The notes under the pieces were generated by a model that saw only the letters and a list, made by a program, of their open reading frames with translations, searched no databases and had not been told where the DNA came from. Shown one piece after another: positions 6,410 through 15,704 of a stretch of 54,534 nt of DNA. Where the stretch lies: NCBI GenBank assembly GCA_905209455.1, contig CAJLTA010000015.1, positions 1-54,534 on the forward strand, given 5' to 3'. The position numbers were made by a program, and so were the translations under genes. The stretch's first letter is position 1, and each line of letters opens with the position of its first letter. The stretch comes from an uncultured Collinsella sp. GTDB lineage: Bacteria; Actinomycetota; Coriobacteriia; Coriobacteriales; Coriobacteriaceae.

Positions 6410-7036
6410 CTAATGACTTTGTTGGGGGTCCACTATTTGCTGGAGGGTGAACTTAAATTGCATTGGCTCACCTTCTGCTTGTGGCTTTTCCTCGTCAAAA
6501 TCGAAGATCATGATGGCGCAGTTGGGGAGTTTTGCTGGGAGCTCGAAGCCCTCTGGAGCTGCAGCCTTGATGAATTGGCGGCTGGCGCTGCCGTGGCTTA
6601 CTGCTAGGAGGGTTTCGATGCCCTCGGAGCCCATGAGATTGGTGAGGGTGTCCACCATGCGCTCTTGCAGCGCGCGGCTTCCTTCTCCTCCGAAGGGGAC
6701 CAGGTCCTCGCCCGGATCCCAGACGTCGGTGGGCAGGGCGTCGTGGGGGCCTTCTTCGAAGGTTCCGTAGCAGCGCTCGATGATGCCTTTGCAGGGCTCG
6801 ACGGCGGCGTCCGGACCGAGTAGTTCGCATGCGACGAGACTTGCCGTGTCCATGGCTCGGCCTAAGGGTGATGAGACCACTTTGTCGGGGGCGACGCCGT
6901 GGGCTTTGAGCCATGCGGCTGCTCTCTGCGCCTGCTGACGGCCCAAATTGGTGAGCGGTGAATCGCAGCGACCCTGGACGAGCTTTTTGACGTTGAATTC
7001 CGTCTGACCATGACGAAGTAGATATAGACGCTTCAT
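6410..7036 (-). CDS. Histidine phosphatase family protein
   Basis: 208 aa. Member of the phosphoglycerate mutase-like histidine phosphatases, which hydrolyse phosphate esters through a phospho-histidine. The catalytic RHG motif is at residues 8-10 (LLRHGQTEFN) and the second histidine is in AVSHGSASRQ near residue 160. A DSPLTNLGRQQA segment follows as in phosphoglycerate mutase/alpha-ribazole phosphatase-like proteins. The substrate cannot be told from sequence; no cobalamin genes are adjacent. It is cytoplasmic, with no signal peptide. It lies 39 bp after the cation transporter and may be cotranscribed with it. Confidence 0.9.
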   Translation of the reverse strand: MKRLYLLRHGQTEFNVKKLVQGRCDSPLTNLGRQQAQRAAAWLKAHGVAPDKVVSSPLGRAMDTASLVACELLGPDAAVEPCKGIIERCYGTFEEGPHDALPTDVWDPGEDLVPFGGEGSRALQERMVDTLTNLMGSEGIETLLAVSHGSASRQFIKAAAPEGFELPAKLPNCAIMIFDFDEEKPQAEGEPMQFKFTLQQIVDPQQSH

Positions 7037-7075
7037 GCTCTCCCCTTCTGTATAACTAGCTTTACCGGCGCAGCC

Positions 7076-8230
7076 CTACTCGTGGGTATGGCCTACGTAG
7101 TCTTCGTCGATCGTGATCTTGGCAATCGACTTGGGATATTCCGATTCGACCCGTTTCGCCAGCGCGTGCTTTAGGTCCTCGGCGCTCATCTGCAGATCCG
7201 AGGGTCGCACGCAGTCAAAGATCACGTTGGTGTGCGTAGGACCCGGCACGCAGCGCAGGTCATGAATCGAAAGGCGGCTATCGATCTCTTGAGCCATAGC
7301 GTTGATGCATAAACGCATGCTCGCCAGCTTGGGGTCATCGGTCACGATGGGATCGTAGTGAAGCGTGACAATCATGCCGTCTTCGTTCCTAAACGCCTGC
7401 TCGATGTTATCGAGCGTGTCATGGCTTTCCAGAGGGCTGGCCTCGGCTGCCATCTCGGCGTGAGCGCTTGCGAACTTCCTGCCCGGGCCGTAATCGTGAA
7501 CCATCAGATCGTGAACGCCCAAAACGCCGGGATAGCTCATGATCTTGTCTCGAATGTGCTTGACCAGCTTAGGATCGGGCGACTGGCCCAAAAGCGGGCT
7601 CACCGTATCCTGGATGAGCTCAAAACCGCTCCAGCCAATATAGGCGCCAACGGCAAGGCCGACCCATGCGTCAAGATTGATGTGCGTCACCTGCGAAACA
7701 ATTGCGCACGCCAACACGGCGCCTGTGGCAAGGACATCGTTCTTGGAATCCTGCGCGGTCGCATGCAGCGTCTCGGACTCAATGCGATCGCCGAGCTTTT
7801 GGTTGAGGGCCGCCATCCACAGCTTTACAACCATCGAAAGTGCCAGGACCGCCACCAGGGCAAGCGAGAACTCGACAGGCTCCGGGTTGACAATACGCTC
7901 CACCGAGGACTTCACCAGTTCGATGCCAATAAGCAGCACGAGCGCCGCCACGACCAAACCCGAGAGATACTCGTAGCGACCGTGGCCGTAAGGATGCTCG
8001 GGGTCGGCCGGCTTGCTCGCCAGCTTAAAGCCCAGCACGCTCACGATATTCGAGCTTGCATCGGACAGGTTGTTCATGGCATCCGCCACAATCGAAACCG
8101 ATCCCGACAGCACGCCAATTACGCCCTTCGCAGCGCATAGTGCCACATTGGCGAGAATACACACCACGCCCGTCAACGTGCCCACGCGCGCACGGTCGCC
8201 CTGCGCACGCTTAACAATCCACTCGACCAT
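7076..8230 (-). CDS. Cation diffusion facilitator transporter
   Basis: 384 aa membrane protein that exports divalent metal ions (Zn, Mn, Fe or Co in the family) in exchange for protons. The N-terminal transmembrane domain shows the metal-site motif DAMNNLSDA (D50, D57), the HPYGHGRYEY motif (H79, H83) and the second site HATAQDSKND (H156, D161, D165). The C-terminal cytoplasmic domain (from about residue 210) has the LMVHDYGPGRKFASAHAEM-type metal-binding fold. There are about six hydrophobic helices, as in the family. The DAxxN/HAxxQD pattern is closer to the Mn/Zn-type branch, but the ion is not certain. Confidence 0.92.
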   Translation of the reverse strand: MVEWIVKRAQGDRARVGTLTGVVCILANVALCAAKGVIGVLSGSVSIVADAMNNLSDASSNIVSVLGFKLASKPADPEHPYGHGRYEYLSGLVVAALVLLIGIELVKSSVERIVNPEPVEFSLALVAVLALSMVVKLWMAALNQKLGDRIESETLHATAQDSKNDVLATGAVLACAIVSQVTHINLDAWVGLAVGAYIGWSGFELIQDTVSPLLGQSPDPKLVKHIRDKIMSYPGVLGVHDLMVHDYGPGRKFASAHAEMAAEASPLESHDTLDNIEQAFRNEDGMIVTLHYDPIVTDDPKLASMRLCINAMAQEIDSRLSIHDLRCVPGPTHTNVIFDCVRPSDLQMSAEDLKHALAKRVESEYPKSIAKITIDEDYVGHTHE

Positions 8231-8309
8231 CTACATCCGCCCCCACGGTACTACCTATATATCTATTGCTCAAACGGATTGTAGTGTAGCCACTTTGTCC
8301 CCCAGATAC

Positions 8310-8342
8310 AAAAAAGGCCGCAACCCACACGGGCCACGGCCT
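8310..8342 (-). terminator. Terminator after PTS EIIC gene
   Basis: On the minus strand AAGGCCG and GCGGCCTT pair around a GGCCCGTGTGGGT middle and are followed by TTTTTTG. It is placed 40 bp past the EIIC stop codon. Confidence 0.85.
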
Positions 8343-8381
8343 TGGAATATGGCAAAGGAATCGTCCTTGTGTCGCACAGGT

Positions 8382-9596
8382 TTACGCGCTTACTTCGGCC
8401 ACGCTCTTCGAGGTTTCGGGTGAATCGGCTCCGTCCCCCGTCGTCTGTCCCTTCGCCGGCACCACGCCAAAGCAGTAGCTCAGCGCCGCAGACACCGCAA
8501 ATGCCACACCGCCGGCAGCGCAGCACCACAGCAGGTTCGAGATGCCGCCCGTGGCAAAGCCAATGACCATAAGGACATTCGTCATGCCGATGGTATAGGC
8601 CGTAACGTGGCCCACGGCCGCAACAAGGCCTCCGACGGCGCCGCCAATGGCCATGCACGTCAGGCACCTGCCATATTTAAAGCCGCAACCGTACAGCGCC
8701 GGCTCGCTTACGCCGCCAAGAACACCCGAGATTGAATAGCCCAGCATGAGCGCCTTCTCGTCCTTATCCGCAACGCGAAGCGACGCGCCAAAGGGCATGC
8801 CCCAAACGGCGAACGTTGCCATCGTCGCGGCGATCAGGATGCACGAATCCGTTCCCACACTCATAAACTGCGCATAGGCGAGCGATAGGACAACGTTGCT
8901 GACGCCGGCGATCTTTAGGAACTCCCAGCCCGCAGCAAGCCCCATGAGCGTGAGCAGCGACACGATGCCACCGGAATTGCCAAGCATAAACATAAGCTGG
9001 CCCAACAGCATGCCCAGATAGCTGCCCGCCGGCGCCGTAATACACAGCGAAACCGGAACCATGACAAGCATGGTCGCAAACGGAACGAACGAAAACGCCA
9101 CGGCCTTAGGGATAACGCGCTTAAAGAAACACTCCACTCGCCATAGCACGGGCACCGAGATGAGAACCGGAATAACAGTCGTCGTGTAATCGTTGACCGG
9201 CGCAGGAAGCAGACCATACACGGAAGTCATCGATGCCCCCGTCGTCGATGCGGCATCGACAAGCTTGAGTAAATCGGGTGCAATCAATACGCCGCCCAGC
9301 ATCATGCCCAGCTGCTCCGAGCAACCGAGCTGGCGGGCGGCCGCCCAACCAAGATAAATGGGCAAAAAGTAGTAGCCGGCGTTATAGAGCCAACTGTAGA
9401 ACAGGCGATAGATATCGGAATCGGCAGACCACAGGCCCAGCATGCCTTCGCCCATAATGACAGCGACGGTGCGGAACAACGCCGCGCAGACAATAAACGG
9501 CAGCGCCGACATCATGCTTTTGGACAGATAGTCCACCACGGCCATGGCGTTTGATGAAACCGACGTTGTAAACGAGGTGTTAGAAACTTGTAGCAT
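8382..9596 (-). CDS. Stand-alone PTS EIIC permease, glucose/sucrose superfamily
   Basis: 404 aa from the ATG at 9596, chosen because GGAAAGG lies six bases upstream; an ATG at 9620 is also possible, and longer readings run into accDA. The protein is almost entirely hydrophobic, with about ten membrane segments, and carries the EIIC hallmark GGVSEPALYG (the GITEP-type sugar-binding motif). It should transport a sugar coupled to phosphorylation by EIIB. No EIIA or EIIB domain is attached or adjacent, so it must work with partners elsewhere. The sugar is not predictable. It begins 41 bp after accDA in the same direction and may be read through from the fatty-acid operon, which would be odd company. 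Confidence 0.85.
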   Translation of the reverse strand: MLQVSNTSFTTSVSSNAMAVVDYLSKSMMSALPFIVCAALFRTVAVIMGEGMLGLWSADSDIYRLFYSWLYNAGYYFLPIYLGWAAARQLGCSEQLGMMLGGVLIAPDLLKLVDAASTTGASMTSVYGLLPAPVNDYTTTVIPVLISVPVLWRVECFFKRVIPKAVAFSFVPFATMLVMVPVSLCITAPAGSYLGMLLGQLMFMLGNSGGIVSLLTLMGLAAGWEFLKIAGVSNVVLSLAYAQFMSVGTDSCILIAATMATFAVWGMPFGASLRVADKDEKALMLGYSISGVLGGVSEPALYGCGFKYGRCLTCMAIGGAVGGLVAAVGHVTAYTIGMTNVLMVIGFATGGISNLLWCCAAGGVAFAVSAALSYCFGVVPAKGQTTGDGADSPETSKSVAEVSA

Positions 9597-9636
9597 GGAA
9601 TGCCTTTCCCAATATGACATGCGGGCTGTCCCTTTG

Positions 9637-11361
9637 TCACATCGTGCGGTACTGACCGATTGCGCGGTACTTTTCGTAGCGGAGGTTTGTGAGGGTCGCG
9701 TCGTCGAGCTGCCCAAGCGCATCGAAGGCATCAAATGCCGAGGACATGACGGCACCGGCGATCTCCTCATGCGACAGGCCTTTATCGTCAACAATGCCGT
9801 CGATGATGCCGAGCGCCAGCAGATCGGGGGCCGTGAGCTTAAGCGCCTCGGCGGCCTCATTCGCGCGCTCGGTATCCTTCCACAGGATCGACGCACAGGC
9901 CTCGGGGCTCACGACCGAATAGGCCGAGCTCGAGAGCATCAGGATGCGGTCGGCCACGGACAGCGCCAGCGCGCCACCAGAGCCGCCCTCGCCTGTCACC
10001 ACCGAGACAATCGGCGTCTTAAGGCCGCTCATCTCCATGAGGTTCTGGGCAATCGCCTCACCCTGGCCGCGTTCCTCGGCACCGATGCCGCAAAACGCGC
10101 CCGAAGTATCGACCAGGCACAGAACCGGTCGACCAATCTTTTCGGCCTGGCGCATCAGGCGACGCGCTTTGCGGTAGCCCTCGGGATGTGCCATACCAAA
10201 GTTGCGACGCATGCGCTCTTTGGTCGTGGTGCCGCGCTCGATGGCGATGACCGTTACGGGGCGTCCGTCTTTCCAGCCAATGCCAGCCACCACAGCAGCG
10301 TCGTCGCCAAAGTAGCGGTCGCCGTGCAGCTCCACAAATCCATCCAGGCCCAGCGAGATCATCTCGCCCGCCGTGGCGCGATCTGCCGAGCGGGTCTGCT
10401 TGACAATCTCGAGCGCGGTTTTTGGTGCGGCCGAGCGCTTGAACAAGTATCCCAGCTTTTTGCCGCGGCGACCCGTATGCACGATCTCATGCGGTGCCCC
10501 CAGGCCGGGCGCGTGCCCTTCGTGCAGCGCCAGCAGCTCGCCTACCGTGAGCGCAATCTCGCCACGCGGAACAACGGCATCGCAAAAGCCGTGCTCCAGC
10601 AAAAACTCGGAGCGCTGGAATCCCTTGGGCAGGCGCTTGTGCATGTTCTGCTCGATCACGCGCGGGCCGGCAAATGCCGTCAGGGCATCGGGCTCGGCCA
10701 GGATAATGTCGCCCTCCATGGCAAAGCTCGCGGTTACGCCTCCGGTCGTGGGGTCGGTGAGCACCGTGATATACAGGCCGCCCGCCTCGCTGTGGCGCCT
10801 AACCGCCGCAGAAATCTTGGCCATCTGCATAAGCGAGGTCACGCCCTCCTGCATGCGCGCACCGCCCGAAACGGTAAAGCCGACAACCGGCAATCCCAGC
10901 TCGGTCGCACGCTCAAATGTGCGACAGATCTTCTCGCCCACCACGGAGCCCATCGAGCCCATCATAAAGTTGGCGTCCATAAAGAAGAGCGCGGTATCGC
11001 AACCGCAGATTTTGCCCCTGCCGCACACAACGGCATCGCGCTCGCCCGAACGCTCGCTCACGCTCTTGAGCTTGTCGGCATAGCCGGGAAACGAGAGGAA
11101 GTCCTCCGACGCCAGATTGGCATCCCATTCCTCAAACGTGCCCTCGTCGACCGTCATGCGCATGCGCGCGCGACCGCTCACGCGAAAGTGTTTGCCGCAA
11201 CGAGGGCAGACCTCGAGGTTGTCGTGTAGGCGTGCCTCATCGATCACGCGGCGGCACTCCGGGCACTTGATAAACACGTGGCGCGCGGGAAACTCGGCGC
11301 ACGACTCGGTCATCGGTCCCTCGAGGACGTTGACCGTCTTCGCTTTTCTATTCATCAGCAT
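9637..11361 (-). CDS. accDA: Acetyl-CoA carboxylase carboxyltransferase, AccD-AccA fusion
   Basis: 574 aa. It transfers the carboxyl group from biotin on AccB to acetyl-CoA, giving malonyl-CoA. Residues 1 to about 295 are the beta subunit (AccD): zinc ribbon cysteines C33, C36, C52, C55 and the SGGARM oxyanion segment near 165-170. From about residue 310 follows the alpha subunit (AccA), with GLDGFVELHGDRYFGDD, VDTSGAFCG and the GEGGSGGALAL motif near 458. In most bacteria these are two genes; here there is one continuous reading frame with no stop or frameshift. The ATG at 11361 overlaps accC by 14 bases with GGGG as binding site. It is the last enzyme gene of the operon. Confidence 0.96.
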   Translation of the reverse strand: MLMNRKAKTVNVLEGPMTESCAEFPARHVFIKCPECRRVIDEARLHDNLEVCPRCGKHFRVSGRARMRMTVDEGTFEEWDANLASEDFLSFPGYADKLKSVSERSGERDAVVCGRGKICGCDTALFFMDANFMMGSMGSVVGEKICRTFERATELGLPVVGFTVSGGARMQEGVTSLMQMAKISAAVRRHSEAGGLYITVLTDPTTGGVTASFAMEGDIILAEPDALTAFAGPRVIEQNMHKRLPKGFQRSEFLLEHGFCDAVVPRGEIALTVGELLALHEGHAPGLGAPHEIVHTGRRGKKLGYLFKRSAAPKTALEIVKQTRSADRATAGEMISLGLDGFVELHGDRYFGDDAAVVAGIGWKDGRPVTVIAIERGTTTKERMRRNFGMAHPEGYRKARRLMRQAEKIGRPVLCLVDTSGAFCGIGAEERGQGEAIAQNLMEMSGLKTPIVSVVTGEGGSGGALALSVADRILMLSSSAYSVVSPEACASILWKDTERANEAAEALKLTAPDLLALGIIDGIVDDKGLSHEEIAGAVMSSAFDAFDALGQLDDATLTNLRYEKYRAIGQYRTM

Positions 11362-12691
11362 AGAGATGCCCCATCAGATCGGTGTGATACATGCCCGACA
11401 AGAACTCGTCGTTTGCCAGCACGTCGAGCTGAAGCTCGCTGTTTTCGCTCACGCCCTCAATCACGAGCTCGCCCAGGGCCGAGCGCATCTTGCGAATGGC
11501 GCCGTCACGCGTGGGCGCACACACGATGAGCTTGCCAAGCATGGAGTCGTAGTACGGCGGAACGTTCGCACCGGTAAACATGGCGGAATCCCAGCGCACG
11601 CGCGGACCACCCGGCACACGCAACGCGGTGACCGTTCCGCATGACGGCAGAAAGTCCGGCGTTTCGGCATTGATGCGGCACTCCATGGCGTGGTTGCGGA
11701 CCGGCATATCCTCCTGCTCAAAGGGCAGAGGCTGGCCGGCTGCCACGCGCAGCTGCCACTTGACCAAGTCGGTATCGGTCACAAACTCCGTAACCGGATG
11801 CTCCACCTGCAAGCGCGTGTTCATTTCCATAAAGTAGAAATTGCCGTCGTCCGAATACAGGAACTCGATGGTACCGGCTCCTTCGTAGCCGACGGCACGA
11901 GCCAGGTCACGCGCTGCCTTGTGCATGCGAGCACGAATGTCGTCGTGTCCGTCGAGGCACGGCGCGGGGCTCTCCTCGATCAGCTTTTGGTTGCGACGCT
12001 GCACCGAGCACTCGCGCTCGCCAAGCGAAAACACATGGCCCTGCTTATCGGCCATAATCTGCACCTCGACATGGTGCGCCGGCGCGACGAACTTCTCCAT
12101 GTAGCACTCGCCGTCGCCAAAGACGGCCTCGCCCTCGGCACGCGCCTCGATGAACGCCTTTGCCGCATCTTCCACGCGCTCGACCTTGCGAATACCGCGA
12201 CCGCCGCCACCTGCACGCGCCTTAATGAGCACGGGACAGCCAATGCGCTCGGCCTCGGCCGTTGCCTCCTCGGGGCTTTTGAGCAAATCGCAGCCCGGCA
12301 CGATGGGCACGCCCGCCGCGGCAGCCGTTCGACGTGCGGCGTCCTTGTCGCCCATGCTGTCGATCACCTTGGCCGAAGGACCAACAAACGCCAGGCCATA
12401 CTTGTCGCAGTCGCGCACGAAGCTCGCCTTCTCGGAAAAGAAGCCATAGCCGGGATGAATTGCCTTAGCTCCCGACTTTACGGCACAGGTGAGCACGGCA
12501 TCGTCGTTGAGGTAGCTCTCGGCAAGACGCGGGCCACCGATGCAATACGCCTCGTCGGCAAGCTGCACGTGCAGCGCGTCCGCATCGGCCGTGGAATAAA
12601 CAGCGACGGTCTTGATGCCCATATCGCGGCACGCGCGGATAACACGGACCGCGACTTCGCCGCGGTTGGCGATGAGCACTTTGTCGAACAT
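11348..12691 (-). CDS. accC: Biotin carboxylase subunit of acetyl-CoA carboxylase
   Basis: 447 aa, the family length. It uses ATP and bicarbonate to carboxylate the biotin on AccB. It opens MFDKVLIANRGEVAVRVIRA, has the ATP-grasp glycine-rich loop (KARAGGGGRGIRKV), HVEVQI and the EMNTRLQVEHPVTE active-site segment. The ATG at 12691 with GGAAGG upstream is chosen; the frame is open further upstream but that part is antisense-like to fabZ. It overlaps accDA downstream. Confidence 0.97.
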   Translation of the reverse strand: MFDKVLIANRGEVAVRVIRACRDMGIKTVAVYSTADADALHVQLADEAYCIGGPRLAESYLNDDAVLTCAVKSGAKAIHPGYGFFSEKASFVRDCDKYGLAFVGPSAKVIDSMGDKDAARRTAAAAGVPIVPGCDLLKSPEEATAEAERIGCPVLIKARAGGGGRGIRKVERVEDAAKAFIEARAEGEAVFGDGECYMEKFVAPAHHVEVQIMADKQGHVFSLGERECSVQRRNQKLIEESPAPCLDGHDDIRARMHKAARDLARAVGYEGAGTIEFLYSDDGNFYFMEMNTRLQVEHPVTEFVTDTDLVKWQLRVAAGQPLPFEQEDMPVRNHAMECRINAETPDFLPSCGTVTALRVPGGPRVRWDSAMFTGANVPPYYDSMLGKLIVCAPTRDGAIRKMRSALGELVIEGVSENSELQLDVLANDEFLSGMYHTDLMGHLYADE

Positions 12692-12701
12692 GAAGCCTTC
12701 C

Positions 12702-13133
12702 TTAACTTTCGTGCATGAGTGCAAAAGACATATCGGCGCGGCAGCAAACCTCACCGTTGACGCTCGCGGTGCCCGTCGCAAAGCGGAACGGCCCGCGCGC
12801 ACGCGTGATGGAGCACACCAGATCAACCGTGTCGCCCGGGCGCACCGGACGCTTAAAGCGCACCTTGTCCAGACTCGTGTAGAACGGCGTCGCGCCGCGC
12901 GCCTCCTCATCGCCCATCAGCAGCACGCAGCAGTTCTGGGCGAGCATCTCGCACTGAATCACGCCGGGGACGACCGGGTTTCCCGGAAAATGCCCCTGCA
13001 AAAAGTACTCGTCGCCCGTAATCGTAATCTTGCCGTGGGCCTCGTCGCCCACCAGCTCGGCTTCGTCGAGCAAAAGCATCGGCTCGCGATGCGGTAACAG
13101 CTTCTTGAGCTCTTCTTTGTTCACGGATATCAC
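12702..13133 (-). CDS. fabZ: 3-hydroxyacyl-ACP dehydratase FabZ
   Basis: 143 aa hot-dog fold enzyme that removes water from 3-hydroxyacyl-ACP during chain elongation. The catalytic motif GHFPGNPVVPGV is present with His48, followed by the conserved acidic residue Glu62. The N-terminal KLLPHREPMLLLD segment is typical. Its start follows the accB stop directly, as in Clostridium and Streptococcus fab operons, where the same accB-fabZ-accC order is found. Confidence 0.96.
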   Translation of the reverse strand: MISVNKEELKKLLPHREPMLLLDEAELVGDEAHGKITITGDEYFLQGHFPGNPVVPGVIQCEMLAQNCCVLLMGDEEARGATPFYTSLDKVRFKRPVRPGDTVDLVCSITRARGPFRFATGTASVNGEVCCRADMSFALMHES

Positions 13134-13610
13134 CTATCCGATCCTCATGAGGCAGCTGCCAAACTCCACGAGGTCGCCGTCGGCCACGCAGATCTCGAGC
13201 ACCTCGCCATCCGCCTCGGCCGTTACCTCGTTGAGAACCTTCATGGCCTCGATGATGCAGAGGGTCTCGCCGGCCTTGACCTTAGAGCCCACGTGCACAA
13301 ACGGCTCGTCGCCCGGCGCCGGGGCAGCATAGAAAACGCCGACCATGGGAGCGGTCACCTCGGTGCCCTTGGGCTCCGGTGCGGCGGCAGGCGCCTGCGC
13401 GGCGGGCTCCGGTGCGGCGGCAGGCATGGCGACAGGAGCCACCGCCGGAGCAGTCACGGCACCCGGCATAGACATGGGCACGGCAACCGGCTGCGCGGCA
13501 CTCGCACGCTCGAGTTCGACCGCGGTGCCATCGGGCTCCTCAACGCGCACGCGCGTGAGGCCGCGGTCCTCCATAACATCGGCTATCTCGGCAAGTCTTT
13601 TGGAATCCAT
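13134..13610 (-). CDS. accB: Biotin carboxyl carrier protein of acetyl-CoA carboxylase
   Basis: 158 aa. It carries the biotin that shuttles carboxyl groups between AccC and AccDA. The biotinylation site is EAMKVLNEV with Lys124. An Ala/Pro-rich linker (about residues 38-85) separates a short N-terminal dimerisation helix from the C-terminal biotinyl domain, as in the family. The lysine is expected to be modified by BirA, encoded divergently at 18990. It lies 3 bp after fabF. Confidence 0.96.
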   Translation of the reverse strand: MDSKRLAEIADVMEDRGLTRVRVEEPDGTAVELERASAAQPVAVPMSMPGAVTAPAVAPVAMPAAAPEPAAQAPAAAPEPKGTEVTAPMVGVFYAAPAPGDEPFVHVGSKVKAGETLCIIEAMKVLNEVTAEADGEVLEICVADGDLVEFGSCLMRIG

Positions 13611-13613
13611 GCT

Positions 13614-14861
13614 CTAGCTCCTCGTATATCTACGCAGCGCGATGGCGGCGTTGTGCCCGCCAAAGCCCAGGTTGGTCGAAAGCGCCCAGGTAAGGTCGGC
13701 GCGAACCGCGCGATTGGGCGTGTAGTCAAGATCGCAGGCGGGATCGGGCGTGTGGTAGTTAATGGTCGGCGGCACCACGCCCTGCTCGAGCGCCATGGCG
13801 CAGGCCATGACCTCGATGGCACCCGTGGCACCGATCATGTGGCCGGTCATCGACTTAGTCGACGAGACGTGCGCGGCGCGCGCCGCGTCCTCGCCGAGCG
13901 CACGCTTAATGCCCGCCGTCTCGGACGAATCGTTGAGCTTGGTCGAGGTGCCGTGGGCATTGATGTAGAGACCCTCGGAAGGCTTGACGTCGCCCTCGGT
14001 CACCGCCAGCGATATCGCGCGGGCAATGCCGGCAGCCTCGGGATCAGGGCTCGTGATGTGATAGGCATCATCGGTGTTGCCGTAGCCCACGACCTCGGCA
14101 TAAATGTGCGCACCGCGCGCCTGCGCATGTTCCATGCTCTCGAGTACCAGCACGCAGGCGCCCTCGCCCATCACAAAGCCATCGCGGTCTGCATCGAACG
14201 GGCGGCAAGCCGTCGCGGGATCAGGGTTGGTGGTCAATGCGCGGCAGGACGTAAAGCCCGCAACGGCATCGGGGATAATTGCGGCCTCGGCACCGCCGGC
14301 GAGAATCGCATCGGCATAGCCGTGCTTGATGGCGCGGAACGCCTCGCCCACCGCATGGGCCGAGGTTGCGCACGCGGTCACCACGGGCAGGGTCGGGCCC
14401 TTTGCCTTATGGCGAATCGCGATGTTGCCCGAAGCCATGTTGGGAATCATCATCGCGATCATATAGGGCGATGCGCGGCGGGGCCCGCGGTCGGCAATCG
14501 TATGGACGTTGTCGACAAGCGTCTGCATGCCGCCCACGCCCGAGCCCACGTAGACGCCCAGGCGCTCGCGATCGATGGCGCCTTCGACATCAAAGCCCGC
14601 ATCGTGCATCGCCTCGTCCGAAGCCGCCATCGCAAACTGAACGCAAGGGTCCAGATGCTTGGCGTCACGCTTGCCAAAGTACTCGTTGCCGTCAAAGCCC
14701 TTGACCTCGGCCGCCACCTTGACGGCAAATGCATCGGTATCGAAGTGCGTAATCGGGCCGATGCCGCACGTGCCAGCGCACATTGCCGCCCAGGTGGCAA
14801 GCGCGGTGTTGCCGAGCGGCGATACGGCACCTATGCCGGTGATTGCAACTCTCTGTTCCAT
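13614..14861 (-). CDS. fabF: 3-oxoacyl-ACP synthase II (FabF)
   Basis: 415 aa from the ATG at 14861 (GAGGAG six bases upstream); an ATG at 14864 is equally in frame. It condenses malonyl-ACP with acyl-ACP in elongation and influences unsaturated or branched chain content. Catalytic Cys164 sits in VVTACATSAH, and the two histidines are in INAHGTSTKLND and KSMTGHMIGA. Thiolase fold, full length. It follows fabG by 39 bp. Confidence 0.96.
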   Translation of the reverse strand: MEQRVAITGIGAVSPLGNTALATWAAMCAGTCGIGPITHFDTDAFAVKVAAEVKGFDGNEYFGKRDAKHLDPCVQFAMAASDEAMHDAGFDVEGAIDRERLGVYVGSGVGGMQTLVDNVHTIADRGPRRASPYMIAMMIPNMASGNIAIRHKAKGPTLPVVTACATSAHAVGEAFRAIKHGYADAILAGGAEAAIIPDAVAGFTSCRALTTNPDPATACRPFDADRDGFVMGEGACVLVLESMEHAQARGAHIYAEVVGYGNTDDAYHITSPDPEAAGIARAISLAVTEGDVKPSEGLYINAHGTSTKLNDSSETAGIKRALGEDAARAAHVSSTKSMTGHMIGATGAIEVMACAMALEQGVVPPTINYHTPDPACDLDYTPNRAVRADLTWALSTNLGFGGHNAAIALRRYTRS

Positions 14862-14900
14862 CATGGTCTCCTCATCCAAGCCGTTCTTCGGCCCTGATTT

Positions 14901-15674
14901 CTACATCGCCATTCCGCCGTCAACGCGTACGACCTCGCCCGTAATGTAGGAAGCCGCATCGCTCGCCAAAAAGCGCACCACGCCGGCCACTTCCTCGGGG
15001 CGCGCCATGCGCTTAAGGGGAATCTGCTCCTCGGTTGCCGCACGAACCTTTTCCGAAAGCTTTGCCGTCATATCTGTCTCGACAAACCCGGGGGCGACCG
15101 CGTTCACTCGTACGCCGCGGGGCGCAAGCTCGCGCGCCACCGCCTTGGTCAAGCCGATCACGCCCGCCTTGGAGGCAGCGTAGTTGGCTTGCCCGGCATT
15201 GCCCATCAGGCCCACAACCGAGCTCATGTTGACGACGCAGCCGCCGCGCTGGCGCATAAAGGTCTTGGTGAGCGTGCGCGTCATGTTGAATGTTCCCTTG
15301 AGATTGACGTCGAGCACGCGGTCGAAGGCGTCATCGCCCATGCGCATGAGCAGGCCATCGCGGGTGATGCCAGCGTTGTTGACGAGCGCCCAAATGGAGC
15401 CAAAGTCGTTGAGGACCGCTTCCACGCACGCGTTGACGGCAGCGGGATCGGCCACGTCGCATTGATATGCGCGAGCTGTGGCACCAGCGGCCTCGCAGGC
15501 TTCGCACGTCTCGCGCGCCGCATCGACGCTGCCGGCATAGACGACGGCGATATCGTAGCCATCCTCCGCCAGACCGATAGCGCAGGCGCGGCCGATACCC
15601 CGCGAGCCGCCCGTGACCAGTGCCACGCGACGTAAGTCGTTGCGCTCGAGCGTGCCGTTGTTCAAATTGCCCAT
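14901..15674 (-). CDS. fabG: 3-oxoacyl-ACP reductase FabG
   Basis: 257 aa short-chain dehydrogenase/reductase that reduces 3-oxoacyl-ACP with NADPH. It shows the cofactor loop TGGSRGIG (21-28), the NNAG segment (99-102) and the catalytic triad Ser152, Tyr165, Lys169 (YAASKAG). A 14-residue N-terminal extension precedes the usual start; an internal start cannot be excluded. It is placed between fabD and fabF in the operon, as expected for FabG rather than a general dehydrogenase. Confidence 0.96.
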   Translation of the reverse strand: MGNLNNGTLERNDLRRVALVTGGSRGIGRACAIGLAEDGYDIAVVYAGSVDAARETCEACEAAGATARAYQCDVADPAAVNACVEAVLNDFGSIWALVNNAGITRDGLLMRMGDDAFDRVLDVNLKGTFNMTRTLTKTFMRQRGGCVVNMSSVVGLMGNAGQANYAASKAGVIGLTKAVARELAPRGVRVNAVAPGFVETDMTAKLSEKVRAATEEQIPLKRMARPEEVAGVVRFLASDAASYITGEVVRVDGGMAM

Positions 15675-15704
15675 GTCATTCCTTTCGGGTTACAGCCCTG
15701 TGGA

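Noticed and set aside
9544..11229. 561-codon plus-strand frame over accDA
   Set aside because: Complement of an unmistakable acetyl-CoA carboxylase gene.
13293..14897. 534-codon plus-strand frame over accB and fabF
   Set aside because: Antisense to two clear fatty-acid genes; Ala/Arg/His-rich, no family features.
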